64,000 nucleotides of DNA from an uncultured Bacteroides sp. (GTDB taxonomy: Bacteria; Bacteroidota; Bacteroidia; Bacteroidales; Bacteroidaceae): the NCBI RefSeq assembly GCF_910578895.1, contig NZ_CAJTSC010000003.1:49995-113994 (forward strand). Reading direction: 5' to 3'. The notes under the pieces were generated by a model. It was not told the origin of the DNA. It saw nothing but the letters and a program-made list of their open reading frames with translations, and did no database searches. The translations under genes and the position numbers were made by a program. Shown here piece by piece: positions 16,141 through 25,186 of this stretch. Position 1 is the stretch's first letter. Every line of letters begins with the position of its first letter.

Positions 16141-16530
16141 ATATACGACGTTTTCATTGACAGGAGTTAAAAGCTGACAGCTATGCCAAGGAACACAACC
16201 GGAGAGACCGCGTAAAAAGACAACCGGAAACGGAGCGATGAAGAACAAACGGATAAGAATAGGTCGGCGGAATATTCCCGCAAGATATTTATTGTCAGTG
16301 TTATATGAGTGCCACGTGCTTTCTGCACGGTGGAACTTTTTTCCCAGTTAACTGGGAACGCGTTCCCACCGTACTGGGAACACGTTTCCAATTAAGTGGG
16401 AACATTGGAAGAAAAGGGAGCTGTCGGTTACGGGGCTTTTATTTACGGGATTTATCAGGGACCAGAAGAAGGACGGCAATTCCTCTAGCTCCTGTAAATG
16501 AAAGAGTGTACATAATGCTAATAAGAACAC
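16141..16530 (+). repeat. Element B: MITE-like repeat with terminal inverted repeats and a palindrome array
   Basis: The left end reads TTTTCATTGACAGGAGTTA (from 16151). The right end, complemented, reads CTTTCATTTACAGGAGCTA (about 16486-16504), and weaker similarity continues outward. Inside are a flank of GAGTGCCAC, 13 variable bases and GGTGGAAC (16308-16336), then three 22-bp units at 16341, 16363 and 16385 with arms TTCCCA and TGGGAA (first base pair altered in the third). A diverged copy in the opposite orientation lies at 36311-36815. No transposase or convincing protein is encoded. It fills most of the 634-bp gap between the HTCS and the sulfatase; the rest holds array D and the sulfatase promoter. 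Confidence 0.75.
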
Positions 16531-16551
16531 TGGAATGTATAGAAGAAAGTA

Positions 16552-16658
16552 TTCTCTCCTTATAGAGAACCTTTTCTCAACAGGCTGAGGGGTTTCTTTT
16601 CAATACGATGAGAATAGATTCTCTGTTTGATGAGAAAAGATTCTTACCATGGTGAGAA
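16552..16658. repeat. Array D: five palindromic units (TTCTCA...TGAGAA), 22-bp period
   Basis: 18-bp palindromes begin at 16552, 16574, 16597, 16619 and 16641, a spacing of 22 or 23 bp. Arms are TTCTCW and WGAGAA with variable six-base cores (CCTTAT, ACAGGC, ATACGA, GTTTGA, CCATGG) and four-base spacers. The second unit has a degraded right arm. It begins 15 bp beyond the HTCS stop codon, so it could act in the 3' end of that transcript, but no T-run makes it a standard terminator. Confidence 0.85.
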
Positions 16659-16673
16659 AGTTAATACCGCTTA

Positions 16674-19600
16674 TTAACCTTCTTTGTCTTCTTCATTCTT
16701 GCTGCCTGTATCCGCATCTTCTCTTTTGCGATAAGCCAACGGGCTGACGTGATAGACATCCTTGAAGCACTTGCTGAAATAACGTGAGGAACTGAAACCT
16801 ATCTTGTCTGAGATTTCTGTAATGTTCAGTTCGGGGTTGTTGCGCAGCATCAGGGCTCCTTTCTTCAGCCGGATAGTCAGTATGAAGTCGTTCGGTGTCT
16901 GCCCTGTGATGGCTTTCAGTTTGGAGAACAGGTTGGTACGTGCCATTGCCATTTCTCTGGCAAAGACATTGACATTAAATTCCGTATCGTCCAGGTGTTT
17001 TTCAATGATAGCCATAGCGCGGTCCAGGATATCTTTGTCAATAGGATTGGTGGCAAGCATCTGTGCGGCAGTCTGCGGTTGCTTGCTGAACTTTTCCTGC
17101 AGGAGGATGCGTGAGTTCACCAAATTGTTGCAGCGCGATATCAGCAGGTTTGTATGGAAAGGCTTGGTGATATAATCATCTGCACCGATGCGCAATCCTT
17201 CGATGTTCGACTCAATGGCAGTACGTGCGGTCAATAATACAACGGGAATGTGGCAGGTGTTGAAATCCGTTTTTATGAGTTTGCACAATTCTGTTCCCGA
17301 CATCTTGGGCATAACCACATCGCTCACCACGATGGAGGGCATTTCGCTGCGCACCAGTTCCCAGCCTTCCTCTCCATTGGCAGCCGGCAATATTTGATAG
17401 AAGGGCTTGAAGATATTGGCAAGCATTTCACGAATGGATTCATTGTCTTCCACAATCAGCATTTTGGCATCGGGGGTACGTTTGATAGGAGCGTTCTCTT
17501 CCGATTCGGTTTTCAGGAAGATATCCGTTTCCGGTTTGGGAATTTCAATCTGATGGACGCAATCCGGTTTTTGGTTGATTTGTTCTTCGGTGAAGAACTC
17601 GTTGCCTAAGCGTAGGGTGACGATGAAACTTGTGCCCTTGCCCAATTCACTTTCCACGCGGATAGTCCCGTGGTGCAATTCTACAATGCCTTTGGTCAAA
17701 GCCAGTCCTATGCCTGTCCCGCTCTTGTCGGCATCGGCGGAACCGACCGGGTCTATCTGGTAAAAGCGGTCGAATATCTTGTCAATCTCTCGGGCATCAA
17801 TACCGCTGCCCGTATCCTTTACGCGGATTACGACGTTATTCTCCTCTCTCTTCACGCTGAGCGTAATGGTATCTTCCTTTTCCGTATGCTTGATGGCGTT
17901 GGACAAGAGGTTGTTGATAACCTTCTGCATCTGTTTCTGGTCATACCACACTTCCAGTTCGTCGGTTTCTTTCTCGAAACTGAAGTTGATTTGCTTGGCA
18001 CTGGCATATTCAAGGAACAGCAAATAATTTTCGTACAGGAAGCTCACGATATTGTGCGGGCTTACTTTAATCCTCATGTGTCCTTGCTCTTGCTTGCGGA
18101 AGTCAAGCAATTCGGTAATCAGTTCGCGCAACTGGATACTGTTTTTATAGATGCCCAGTATCTTATTATAGATGGCGGGTGTGAAGTTCTGTAATTGCAG
18201 CAAAGTCTCCACCTGCGCCACGATAAGCGTCAACGGAGTGCGGAATTCATGTGAGATATTGGTGAAGAAGCGCAGTTTGGACTGGTTCAATGCTTCCACA
18301 TCCTGGATGTGCTTCTGTTCGTATTTTAAAGACTCACGCAGCTTGATTCTTGATTTGTAGGTACGTACCAGATACCACAAGACGGCTCCCGCTATGAGGA
18401 TGTATATGCAATAGGCAAAGGTGGTCTTGTAGTATGGCGGCAGTACATGGATGGTGAGTTGCACTTGCTTGCAAAGGCTTTCGTCTTTTCCTTCCGGTTT
18501 GATGAGCAACTTGTAAGTACCTGCGTTCAGGTTGGTATAAGTGATGGTATGCAGTCCGCGGGTGCTTGTCCATTCGTTGGAGAAACCTTCCAGTTTATAA
18601 ATGATGTCGTCTTTATTGGCAGGGATATAATTGGATGTGGCAAACTCTATGCTGAACATGGTCTGGTCTGCATTGAGGGTTATCTCCGGCGTGTGGCACA
18701 GGGAGCGCTGCAAGATGCCGGTTTCATCTTCCACCCCAATCTCCTGGCCGTTGACAATAAGGCGTGAGAGGATAATTTTATAGGGTTTCGGAGTAAAGTC
18801 CAGTTTCATTTCGTGGAAGGAAATCATCCCCTGCACGCCGCCCAAAAAGATTTCGCCGTCATGAGTGACACAGAGCGCGTTTTCATTGACCGCCGTCAGT
18901 GGAAATCCGTTTTCGGTGCTGTAATTGCTGAATTTCTTGTTCTTGTAGTCAAAGATGGAGAATCCTTCGTTTGTGATGAGCAGTAATTTTCCGCTCGTAG
19001 GCGACTCTTGCGTCTCATAGATACAGTCGCTTGCCAGACCGTTTTTCTCTTTGTCGAAATTCTCGAAATCGTTGCTTGCGGGGCGGTATAAGTCGAGTCC
19101 GCTGCCCGAAGTAGAGAACCACAAGTTGCCTTTGCTGTCTTGTGTGATGTTGTTCACGTTATTATTGCTGAGGCTGTTCGGATTGGCGGCATCATGGCGG
19201 TAGTTCGTCAGCTTGCGGGTGTCGAAACGGTAGCTGAATACTCCCTCTCCGGTAGCGGCAATCCACAGCGTGCCTTCCGAATCGAATGTGATATCTGCCA
19301 CCATTTTAATGGAATTCCCCTCTTTGTCGTCTTTAAACAGTTGTCGGCACTGCCCGTCGGCAGGGTTAAAGAGGCACACGCCGTTTTGTGTGGCTATAAC
19401 TAGCAGTTCTTCGTAAGGGATGATGTCGCGGATGATGTCCGACGGAAGTGTTTGCGGATTGTTCTCTTCCATGCGGTAGTGCGTAAAGTGCCCCGAACGT
19501 ATATCCAACCTGTTGAGTCCGCCCAAGTGAGTACCTATCCAGATAACCTCTTTGGCGGCATCATAATAGAGCGCTTTCACGTTGTTGTGCGAAATGCTGT

Positions 19601-20747
19601 TGCGTCCTTCCTGAGGGCGATACCATTTGAACTCGCGCGTACGGCGGTTGTAATAATTCAGCCCGCCGCCTTCGGTCCCTATCCATAAGTTGCCGTTTTT
19701 GTCTTCAATGGTATGTCCCACGACCGGATTGCTCAACCCCTGCTTCTCGCTGGAGGAATAAGTGTGGCGGGTATAGATTTCATACTCCGGGTTGAAGTAG
19801 TTTACACCGCCGAAGTAGGTTCCCAGCCAGAGCGTGCCTTGCTTGTCCTTCACGATGCACCAGATGGAAGAGTGTGTAAGCCCGTTTGCCTGTGTCTCGT
19901 CGGCCGTATGGTGCCGGAATAGCCCGGTGGTTTTGTTGTAACAGTTCAGCCCGTTGAACGTGCCTATCCAGATGTTGCCTGCGTTGTCTTCACAGCAATC
20001 TCTGACGAAATTGGATGAAAGGCTGTAAGGATTCTTGGCATCGTTCCTGAAATTCTCGATTTCACCGTCTGTTTTTACGTGAAACAGTCCCTCTTCCCAG
20101 CTGCCTATCCACAGTTCTCCTTTGCTGTCCTGATAGAAGCCGGTGATGTTCCCTTTCCGAATGGGGTGCGCCACCTCTCCTTTATCCATATTCAGGCGAT
20201 ACACACCGTTGGTGGTAGTGCCCATCCATAAGTAATCCCCGTCAATGTGCATGCAGAAGATTTCCAGATTTTCGCCCGGCAGTTGATAATAGAGGTCGAA
20301 GTTGCCTTCCGCTTCGTTGTAGCGGTATACTTCGTTCCGTTTGCCGATAAAGAGGTTGTTGTTGTAATAAATGCTGCTGATGTTGCCTTGCAGCAAAGTG
20401 GTGAATTTCTGGGTGGCGAGGTTGAACTCCGCCACTCCCTCGGTGCAAAGCAGATAGATTTTCTCGTTGTGGTTGCCTGTAATTTGCAGTACCGTATTGC
20501 AGAAAAGGCTGTTAGGATCATTCTTCCGTAGCTTATAGGTTTTTATGTCTTCCCCGTTGTAGCGGTTCAGTCCCTCGCGCGTGCCAATCCATAGGATGCC
20601 GTTCTCATCAGTATATAAGCTGTTTACGGAAAACTGCGACAACCCGTCATCAGTGGTAAGGTGGCTAAAGGTAATGTTCTGCCCGTATACATTTGCGAAA
20701 GCCGCGCCCGCTAAAATGAGGAATAATCTGATGATAAGCTTCTGCAC
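16674..20747 (-). CDS. Hybrid two-component system regulator (HTCS) of the chondroitin locus
   Basis: A single 1357-residue protein that senses a glycan breakdown product in the periplasm and activates transcription in the cytoplasm. A signal peptide is followed by repeated WIGT.GGLNRY-type Reg_prop propeller blades (to about residue 660), a Y_Y_Y domain and one membrane segment near residue 790. Then come a HisKA domain (His833 in NISHEFRTPL), an HATPase domain (NNLLSNAIKH, GTGIGLAL), a receiver with Asp1143 (VVSDVVMPK) and Lys in ITKPF, and a C-terminal AraC-type helix-turn-helix (GFSSSRYFSKCFK). All expected catalytic residues are present. It resembles the HTCS of the known B. thetaiotaomicron chondroitin locus, which binds unsaturated disaccharide; that ligand is inferred here. 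Confidence 0.95.
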   Translation of the reverse strand: MQKLIIRLFLILAGAAFANVYGQNITFSHLTTDDGLSQFSVNSLYTDENGILWIGTREGLNRYNGEDIKTYKLRKNDPNSLFCNTVLQITGNHNEKIYLLCTEGVAEFNLATQKFTTLLQGNISSIYYNNNLFIGKRNEVYRYNEAEGNFDLYYQLPGENLEIFCMHIDGDYLWMGTTTNGVYRLNMDKGEVAHPIRKGNITGFYQDSKGELWIGSWEEGLFHVKTDGEIENFRNDAKNPYSLSSNFVRDCCEDNAGNIWIGTFNGLNCYNKTTGLFRHHTADETQANGLTHSSIWCIVKDKQGTLWLGTYFGGVNYFNPEYEIYTRHTYSSSEKQGLSNPVVGHTIEDKNGNLWIGTEGGGLNYYNRRTREFKWYRPQEGRNSISHNNVKALYYDAAKEVIWIGTHLGGLNRLDIRSGHFTHYRMEENNPQTLPSDIIRDIIPYEELLVIATQNGVCLFNPADGQCRQLFKDDKEGNSIKMVADITFDSEGTLWIAATGEGVFSYRFDTRKLTNYRHDAANPNSLSNNNVNNITQDSKGNLWFSTSGSGLDLYRPASNDFENFDKEKNGLASDCIYETQESPTSGKLLLITNEGFSIFDYKNKKFSNYSTENGFPLTAVNENALCVTHDGEIFLGGVQGMISFHEMKLDFTPKPYKIILSRLIVNGQEIGVEDETGILQRSLCHTPEITLNADQTMFSIEFATSNYIPANKDDIIYKLEGFSNEWTSTRGLHTITYTNLNAGTYKLLIKPEGKDESLCKQVQLTIHVLPPYYKTTFAYCIYILIAGAVLWYLVRTYKSRIKLRESLKYEQKHIQDVEALNQSKLRFFTNISHEFRTPLTLIVAQVETLLQLQNFTPAIYNKILGIYKNSIQLRELITELLDFRKQEQGHMRIKVSPHNIVSFLYENYLLFLEYASAKQINFSFEKETDELEVWYDQKQMQKVINNLLSNAIKHTEKEDTITLSVKREENNVVIRVKDTGSGIDAREIDKIFDRFYQIDPVGSADADKSGTGIGLALTKGIVELHHGTIRVESELGKGTSFIVTLRLGNEFFTEEQINQKPDCVHQIEIPKPETDIFLKTESEENAPIKRTPDAKMLIVEDNESIREMLANIFKPFYQILPAANGEEGWELVRSEMPSIVVSDVVMPKMSGTELCKLIKTDFNTCHIPVVLLTARTAIESNIEGLRIGADDYITKPFHTNLLISRCNNLVNSRILLQEKFSKQPQTAAQMLATNPIDKDILDRAMAIIEKHLDDTEFNVNVFAREMAMARTNLFSKLKAITGQTPNDFILTIRLKKGALMLRNNPELNITEISDKIGFSSSRYFSKCFKDVYHVSPLAYRKREDADTGSKNEEDKEG

Positions 20748-20774
20748 TTTGAATTGTTTTTAAGGTTTCAGTCA

Positions 20775-20782
20775 CAAATATA
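20775..20782 (-). promoter_or_regulatory. -7 box of the HTCS promoter
   Basis: TATATTTG on the minus strand, a perfect TAnnTTTG, with a predicted start near 20768 and a leader of about 20 nt. A TTTG lies 13 bp upstream, somewhat too close for a standard -33. Confidence 0.5.
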
Positions 20783-20882
20783 GCGATATTTTGTGCAAAG
20801 TTTCTCATTTATCCGCCGGATTTTGCGGCTATATCTGCTTAAATGTATATTTTTGGATGTTCATTGAACGATAACAAGCTTA

Positions 20883-20909
20883 TTGTATGCCATAAACAGC
20901 ATATATTTG
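20883..20909 (+). promoter_or_regulatory. Promoter of the APH-fold kinase gene
   Basis: TTG at 20883-20885 and TATATTTG at 20902-20909 are spaced 16 bp apart. The start would be near 20916, about 20 nt before the ATG. It is divergent from the HTCS promoter within a 189-bp gap. Confidence 0.5.
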
Positions 20910-20936
20910 TATCATAATTAATCTATTATTAGTATC

Positions 20937-22019
20937 ATGAAAGACCTTTTATCTATCGTATCTCATTTTCAATTGCAGGGTACAGTTCAGGAAATCAAAC
21001 CGTTGGGTGCCGGGCTTATTAATGACACCTATAAAGTGAGCACGCTCCAGACCGATGCCCCCGATTATGTATTGCAGCGTATCAACCATGCCATTTTTCA
21101 GAACGTAGCGATGTTGCAGGACAATATCCATGCCGTGACCACCCATATCCGCAAGAAGCTGGAGGAGCGGGGCGAGCAGGATATCGAACGCAAGGTGCTT
21201 CGTTTCCTTCCTGCCGATAACGGCAAGACTTACTGGTTCGACGGCGAGAACTATTGGCGTATCATGGCGTTTATCCCCAATGCCAAAACATACGAGACGG
21301 TCGACCCTGAGTATTCATATTATGCCGGTGTGGCTTTCGGCAACTTTCAGGCGATGCTTGCCGACATCCCCGACACATTGGGCGAGACAATTCCCGATTT
21401 CCATAATATGGAATTCCGTTTGAAGCAGCTTCGCGATGCCGTGGCGGCGGATGCCGCCGGACGCGTGGAGGAAGTGCGGCAGTTGCTGGACGAGATAGAA
21501 CGCCGTGCCGATGAAATGTGTAAGGCGGAACGCCTGCACCGTGAAGGCAAGTTGCCCAAGCGTGTCTGCCATTGCGATACGAAGGTCAATAACATGATGT
21601 TCGACGAGAGCGGCAATGTGCTTTGCGTCATCGACCTCGACACCGTGATGCCCAGCTTCGTCTTTTCCGACTTCGGCGATTTCCTGCGTTCGGGAGCCAA
21701 CACGGGGCTGGAAGATGACAAAGACCTTGCCAACGTGAACTTCAATATGGAAATATTCAAGGCTTTCACCAAAGGCTATCTGGAGTCGGCAAAGTCCTTT
21801 CTGCTGCCGATAGAGATAGAGAACCTGCCTTACGCCGCCGCCCTGTTCCCCTATATGCAGTGCGTGCGCTTCCTTGCCGATTACATCAACGGAGACACCT
21901 ATTATAAGATTCAATATCCCGAACATAACCTTGTCCGCACGAAAGCACAGTTCAAACTGCTTCAAAGCGTGGAAGAGCATATCCCGGCAATGCAGGACTT
22001 CATAGCTTCGTGCATTTAA
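20937..22019 (+). CDS. APH-fold phosphotransferase, likely N-acetylhexosamine kinase
   Basis: A cytoplasmic 360-residue protein with the aminoglycoside-phosphotransferase/choline-kinase fold. The N-lobe has a glycine loop (LGAGLINDTYKV) and VLQRIN. The catalytic loop is HCDTKVNNMMFD and the metal-binding segment is CVIDLDTVMPS. Proteins of this type include NahK, which makes sugar 1-phosphates from GlcNAc or GalNAc. Beside a chondroitin locus the likely substrate is GalNAc released from the disaccharide; that is inference. An antibiotic-resistance role is unlikely given its housekeeping-like composition and context. It is probably co-transcribed with the CBM9-like gene 74 bp downstream. Confidence 0.8.
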   Translation: MKDLLSIVSHFQLQGTVQEIKPLGAGLINDTYKVSTLQTDAPDYVLQRINHAIFQNVAMLQDNIHAVTTHIRKKLEERGEQDIERKVLRFLPADNGKTYWFDGENYWRIMAFIPNAKTYETVDPEYSYYAGVAFGNFQAMLADIPDTLGETIPDFHNMEFRLKQLRDAVAADAAGRVEEVRQLLDEIERRADEMCKAERLHREGKLPKRVCHCDTKVNNMMFDESGNVLCVIDLDTVMPSFVFSDFGDFLRSGANTGLEDDKDLANVNFNMEIFKAFTKGYLESAKSFLLPIEIENLPYAAALFPYMQCVRFLADYINGDTYYKIQYPEHNLVRTKAQFKLLQSVEEHIPAMQDFIASCI

Positions 22020-22093
22020 AAAGATATATGGTGGCGATGGCAACGGACCGTTGTGTTTTGCCCTTGTCCGCCTTAATCCCAAAAGATAAGACA

Positions 22094-22744
22094 ATGAAAG
22101 AATTGGACGTCAAGAAAGTGAGCATGGCAAATCTGCCTGTAGAAGCGGTGCCTGCTCTGTTGGATGAAGAAAAAGTGGCTTTTCAGCCGATTGATACAGT
22201 GAACTGGGCAGACTACCCGTATTGCCCGGGCGTGAAATTCCGTATTGCCTATACGGACCATGCCCTTCTGATACACTATAAGGTGAAGGAAGCCAGTGTG
22301 CGTGCGGTAGCGGGCAAAGACAACGGACCGGTGTGGGAAGATGCCTGTGTGGAGTTCTTCTCCGTTCCTGCCGGAGACGGAGTCTATTACAACATCGAGT
22401 GCAATTGTGCGGGCAGGTTGCTTATCGGTGCGGGTGCCGGGCGTTCCGGCCGGCGGCATGCGCCGCAGGAAGTGCTCGACAAGGTGCAGCGCTGGTCCAC
22501 TTTGGGACGCGAGGATTTCGAGGAACGGGTAGGAGAGTGCAGCTGGGAAGTGGCGTTGGTAATCCCTTACACTGCTTTCTTCATGCACGACATTACATCC
22601 CTAAAGGGCAACACTATCCGTGCCAACTTCTACAAATGTGGTGACAAGTTACAGACTCCCCATTTCCTGTCATGGAACCCCATCGGCTTGGAGAAACCGA
22701 ACTTCCACTGTCCGGAGTTTTTCGGAACGTTGAGGTTTGAGTGA
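22094..22744 (+). CDS. CBM9-like (DOMON-type) domain protein, cytoplasmic
   Basis: A 216-residue protein without a signal peptide, built of a single carbohydrate-binding module family 9-like beta-sandwich: FRIAYTDHALLIHYKVKE, VWEDACVEFF, YYNIECNCAGRLL, WEVALVIPYTAF and RANFYKCGD are the family's usual strand motifs. The ATG at 22094 is chosen because homologues begin at MKELDVKK-type starts and the 28 codons upstream look non-coding. It follows the kinase by 74 bp. Its ligand and role are unknown; a link to sugar handling is inferred from the fold and neighbour. Confidence 0.78.
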   Translation: MKELDVKKVSMANLPVEAVPALLDEEKVAFQPIDTVNWADYPYCPGVKFRIAYTDHALLIHYKVKEASVRAVAGKDNGPVWEDACVEFFSVPAGDGVYYNIECNCAGRLLIGAGAGRSGRRHAPQEVLDKVQRWSTLGREDFEERVGECSWEVALVIPYTAFFMHDITSLKGNTIRANFYKCGDKLQTPHFLSWNPIGLEKPNFHCPEFFGTLRFE

Positions 22745-22766
22745 TTCTTCCGGCCTTTTAAATCGA

Positions 22767-22830
22767 GACCCGCTTCCGCCGCCTTTCCTGTTTCATATTG
22801 TCGGGAAAGGGCGATGGAAGCGGGTCTTTG
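22767..22830. terminator. Bidirectional intrinsic terminator
   Basis: GACCCGCTTCC at 22767-22777 pairs exactly with GGAAGCGGGTC at 22816-22826. An inner CCTTTCC/GGAAAGG stem is also present. TTTGTTT follows on the plus strand. It lies between the convergent CBM9-like gene and lpxA. Confidence 0.8.
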
Positions 22831-22867
22831 TTTATAGAAAGAAAGAGGGTGTCACAACATGCTTGCG

Positions 22868-23635
22868 TTATTTTACGATACCTTTCGAATCGCGGATAAA
22901 GTTGATGATGTTGTGTATCTCGTCACTCATCGGAACCTGGTCCTCAATCTTCTGCAGGGCATCCTGTATGCTGAAGTTTCCCTGATACACCAGCCTGTAG
23001 GCATTTACGATATGGCGCAGAATGCGTTCGGTCACCTGATGCTTGTGCTGGAGCACTACCGCGTTGATGCCGTGGTATTCTGCCGGATTGCCGTTCATAA
23101 TGACATAAGGCGGCACGTCTTTCGAGATGCGGCAACCTGCCTGAATCAGTACCCAGCTGCCTATGTGGCAGTTTTGGTGCAGGATGACGTTGCTGCTCAG
23201 GATGGAGCAGTCGTCTATGCAGCAGTTGCCCGCCACGGTGTTCTTGATTCCCAGCACGCAGTGGTTGCCTATCTGCACGTCGTGGCAGAGGTGCACGCCG
23301 TCCATTAGGAAGTTGTTGTCGCCGATGCGCGTGCATCCGTTTTCGTGCGTGGCACGGCTGATGACCACATTCTCGCGGATGTCGTTGTTGTCGCCGATAA
23401 TCAGCCGGCTTGCTTCGCCCGTGTAATGAAAATCTTGCGGCTCGCTACCCAGCACGGCGCCTTGGTGCACTTTGTTTCCTTTGCCTAAACGGGTACCCTT
23501 GAGGATGCTTGCGTTTGCCATAATCACACAGTCGTCACCGATTTCCACATCTTCTTCGATGTAAGCAAAAGGCTGGATGGTTACATTCTTACCGATTTTT
23601 ACGGTAGGGTCTACGGATGCTAATGGACTTATCAT
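22868..23635 (-). CDS. lpxA: Acyl-[ACP]-UDP-N-acetylglucosamine O-acyltransferase
   Basis: The first enzyme of lipid A synthesis; it transfers a hydroxyacyl chain from ACP to UDP-GlcNAc in the cytoplasm. It has 255 residues, close to the family norm. A left-handed beta-helix of hexapeptide repeats (IGKNVTIQPFAYIEEDVEIGDD) fills the first 180 residues, followed by a helical C-terminus with RHIVNAYRLVYQG. The catalytic His lies in HLCHDV, aligned with E. coli HIAHDC. EPQDFHYTGE, NGNPAEYHGIN and DVPPYVI are also family features. It stands alone rather than beside lpxC-fabZ, so it may be a second copy in this genome. It follows the efflux operon on the same strand. Confidence 0.9.
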   Translation of the reverse strand: MISPLASVDPTVKIGKNVTIQPFAYIEEDVEIGDDCVIMANASILKGTRLGKGNKVHQGAVLGSEPQDFHYTGEASRLIIGDNNDIRENVVISRATHENGCTRIGDNNFLMDGVHLCHDVQIGNHCVLGIKNTVAGNCCIDDCSILSSNVILHQNCHIGSWVLIQAGCRISKDVPPYVIMNGNPAEYHGINAVVLQHKHQVTERILRHIVNAYRLVYQGNFSIQDALQKIEDQVPMSDEIHNIINFIRDSKGIVK

Positions 23636-23650
23636 GGTTTTTGGGGTTTT

Positions 23651-23738
23651 GAATTATGAATTTTGAATTTTAAATATGATGGATTATGAATTATGAGTTT
23701 TGAATGCCCTTATGCCGGCAAATCAAAATTCATAATTC
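23651..23738. repeat. AT-rich inverted repeat between the efflux operon and lpxA
   Basis: GAATTATGAATTTTGA at 23651-23666 and its exact complement at 23723-23738 enclose further partial copies of ATTATGAATT. The structure lies between the efflux outer-membrane gene and lpxA. It could form a long AU-rich hairpin in the mRNA, but no terminator T-run is clear. Confidence 0.7.
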
Positions 23739-23749
23739 AAAATTCATAA

Positions 23750-25129
23750 TTATCTCTCTCTTCCGCCTCCCAGTGCCTGATACAGGCTGATGACAGACTG
23801 CATGCGGTCGAAGGTGTCTGCCACTTCCGAAAGCTGCGCGCTGAGGTAAGACTGCTCGGCGGACAGGACTTCCAAATAGGTTGACGTGCCTAAATTAAAC
23901 AATTCTTTTGTATCTTCCGCTGCTTTACGGGAGGAATTTACTTGTATTCTGCGTGAAACCGCTTTATCGGAAGCCGTCTGATACTGGTACAAGGCATTGC
24001 TCACCTCATTACCGGCTTGGAGCAGTGTGGTCTGGAACTGGATTTTTGCCTGTTCCTCTTGTGCCTTTGCCTGCTTCAGACGGGCGATGTTGGCACCGCG
24101 GTAGAACAGGGGCTGTGTCAGCGAACCGATGGCGGATGCCAGCAATTTACCGGGATTGAAGATGGCACCGTAGTTATTGGTCCATCCTGCGGAGCCGCTT
24201 AACGTGATTTGCGGGTAGAAGGCGGCGCGTGCGCTGTTGGTGTCGTAATAACATGCTGCCAATGACATTTCGGCGGCTTTCACATCGGGGCGGTTGGACA
24301 ACAGTTGCAAAGGAACGCCTGTGGCGAACTCCGACGGCAGTTGCTGTTCTTCCAGTGTGCCGCGTGCGATGCTTTGTGCCGGTTGGTTCAGCATCAGGCA
24401 CAAGGCATTTTCCGTTTCGCGGATGCTTTGGCGTATGCCGGGTAGCGATGCCATTACTTGTGCGTATGCCGTGCGACTCTGTTCTACGGCGGCGCTGGTT
24501 GCCATGGCGGCGTCCTTCATCGCCTCTACGGTCTCGAGGTTACGTTTCAGGATGTCGCAGGTGGCTTCGCTGATTTGTAGTTGGCGGTCGAGCATCAGCA
24601 GCGTGTAGTACATGTTGGCTACGTTGGCAATCACCTGCGTCTGCACGGCTTGTTCGTAGAACTGTGTCTGTTTCAACGATACTTGCGCCTTACGCTTGGG
24701 GTTCAGCAACTGGCCGAACAGGTCTATCTGCCAGCTTGCCGTGACCGGAAGCGAATAGGTCTGCGTAGCCTTTCCTTTGTCCCAGCTGGTGACTGTTCCT
24801 TGCGGAGAGAGAGCGAGTGTCGGGGCGTATGCCAGACGGGCGGACATCAATGCCGCCTGGGCCTGCTTTACGTTCAGTGCCGCGCTGCGCAGGTTGGCGT
24901 TGTTGGCGAGCGCTTGCCCGATAAGCGCTTGCAGCCGGGTGTCCGTAAACACTTCTTTCCAGGGCAGATTGCCGAAGTTGGCGGTATCTGCGGCGAGGGT
25001 ATCGCCGCCTGCAACGGTGTCGCGATACAGCCCTGCCACCGTAATGTCTTCCGGCCTGTCGTATGATTTGTAGATGTGGCAGCTGCTCAATAAGGCAACT
25101 GCGCACATCAGCGTTATTATTTTCTTCAT
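23750..25129 (-). CDS. TolC-like outer-membrane efflux lipoprotein (NodT/OprM family)
   Basis: The outer-membrane channel of the tripartite RND pump encoded upstream. It has 459 residues, a lipoprotein signal (LLSSC) and two outer-membrane efflux repeats built of long coiled-coil helices (LKQAKAQEEQAKIQFQTTLLQAGNEVSNAL). The NRPDVKAAEMSLAACYYDTNSARAAF segment is characteristic of the NodT subfamily. It is the third gene of the operon, 57 bp after the RND gene. Substrates are unknown. Confidence 0.93.
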   Translation of the reverse strand: MKKIITLMCAVALLSSCHIYKSYDRPEDITVAGLYRDTVAGGDTLAADTANFGNLPWKEVFTDTRLQALIGQALANNANLRSAALNVKQAQAALMSARLAYAPTLALSPQGTVTSWDKGKATQTYSLPVTASWQIDLFGQLLNPKRKAQVSLKQTQFYEQAVQTQVIANVANMYYTLLMLDRQLQISEATCDILKRNLETVEAMKDAAMATSAAVEQSRTAYAQVMASLPGIRQSIRETENALCLMLNQPAQSIARGTLEEQQLPSEFATGVPLQLLSNRPDVKAAEMSLAACYYDTNSARAAFYPQITLSGSAGWTNNYGAIFNPGKLLASAIGSLTQPLFYRGANIARLKQAKAQEEQAKIQFQTTLLQAGNEVSNALYQYQTASDKAVSRRIQVNSSRKAAEDTKELFNLGTSTYLEVLSAEQSYLSAQLSEVADTFDRMQSVISLYQALGGGRER

Positions 25130-25186
25130 ATAGCTTTTTTTTAATGAAGAACGGAGAAGGTTGGTTCTCCATTCTCAATTTACAAA

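Noticed and set aside
16341..16406. Possible CRISPR array (regular repeats with variable cores)
   Set aside because: Units are only 22 bp and the conserved part is a self-paired palindrome with a 6-base core. There are no 30-bp spacers and no cas genes.
16305..16565. An 86-codon frame across element B, with related frames at 36285-36669
   Set aside because: Similar FPxxWERVP-like peptides in both copies come from the TTCCCA...TGGGAA repeats. Frames differ between copies and contain stops, so these are repeat translations rather than genes.
20937..22019. Aminoglycoside-resistance gene
   Set aside because: The APH fold is shared with sugar kinases; the setting beside a chondroitin regulator and core-like composition favour a metabolic kinase.
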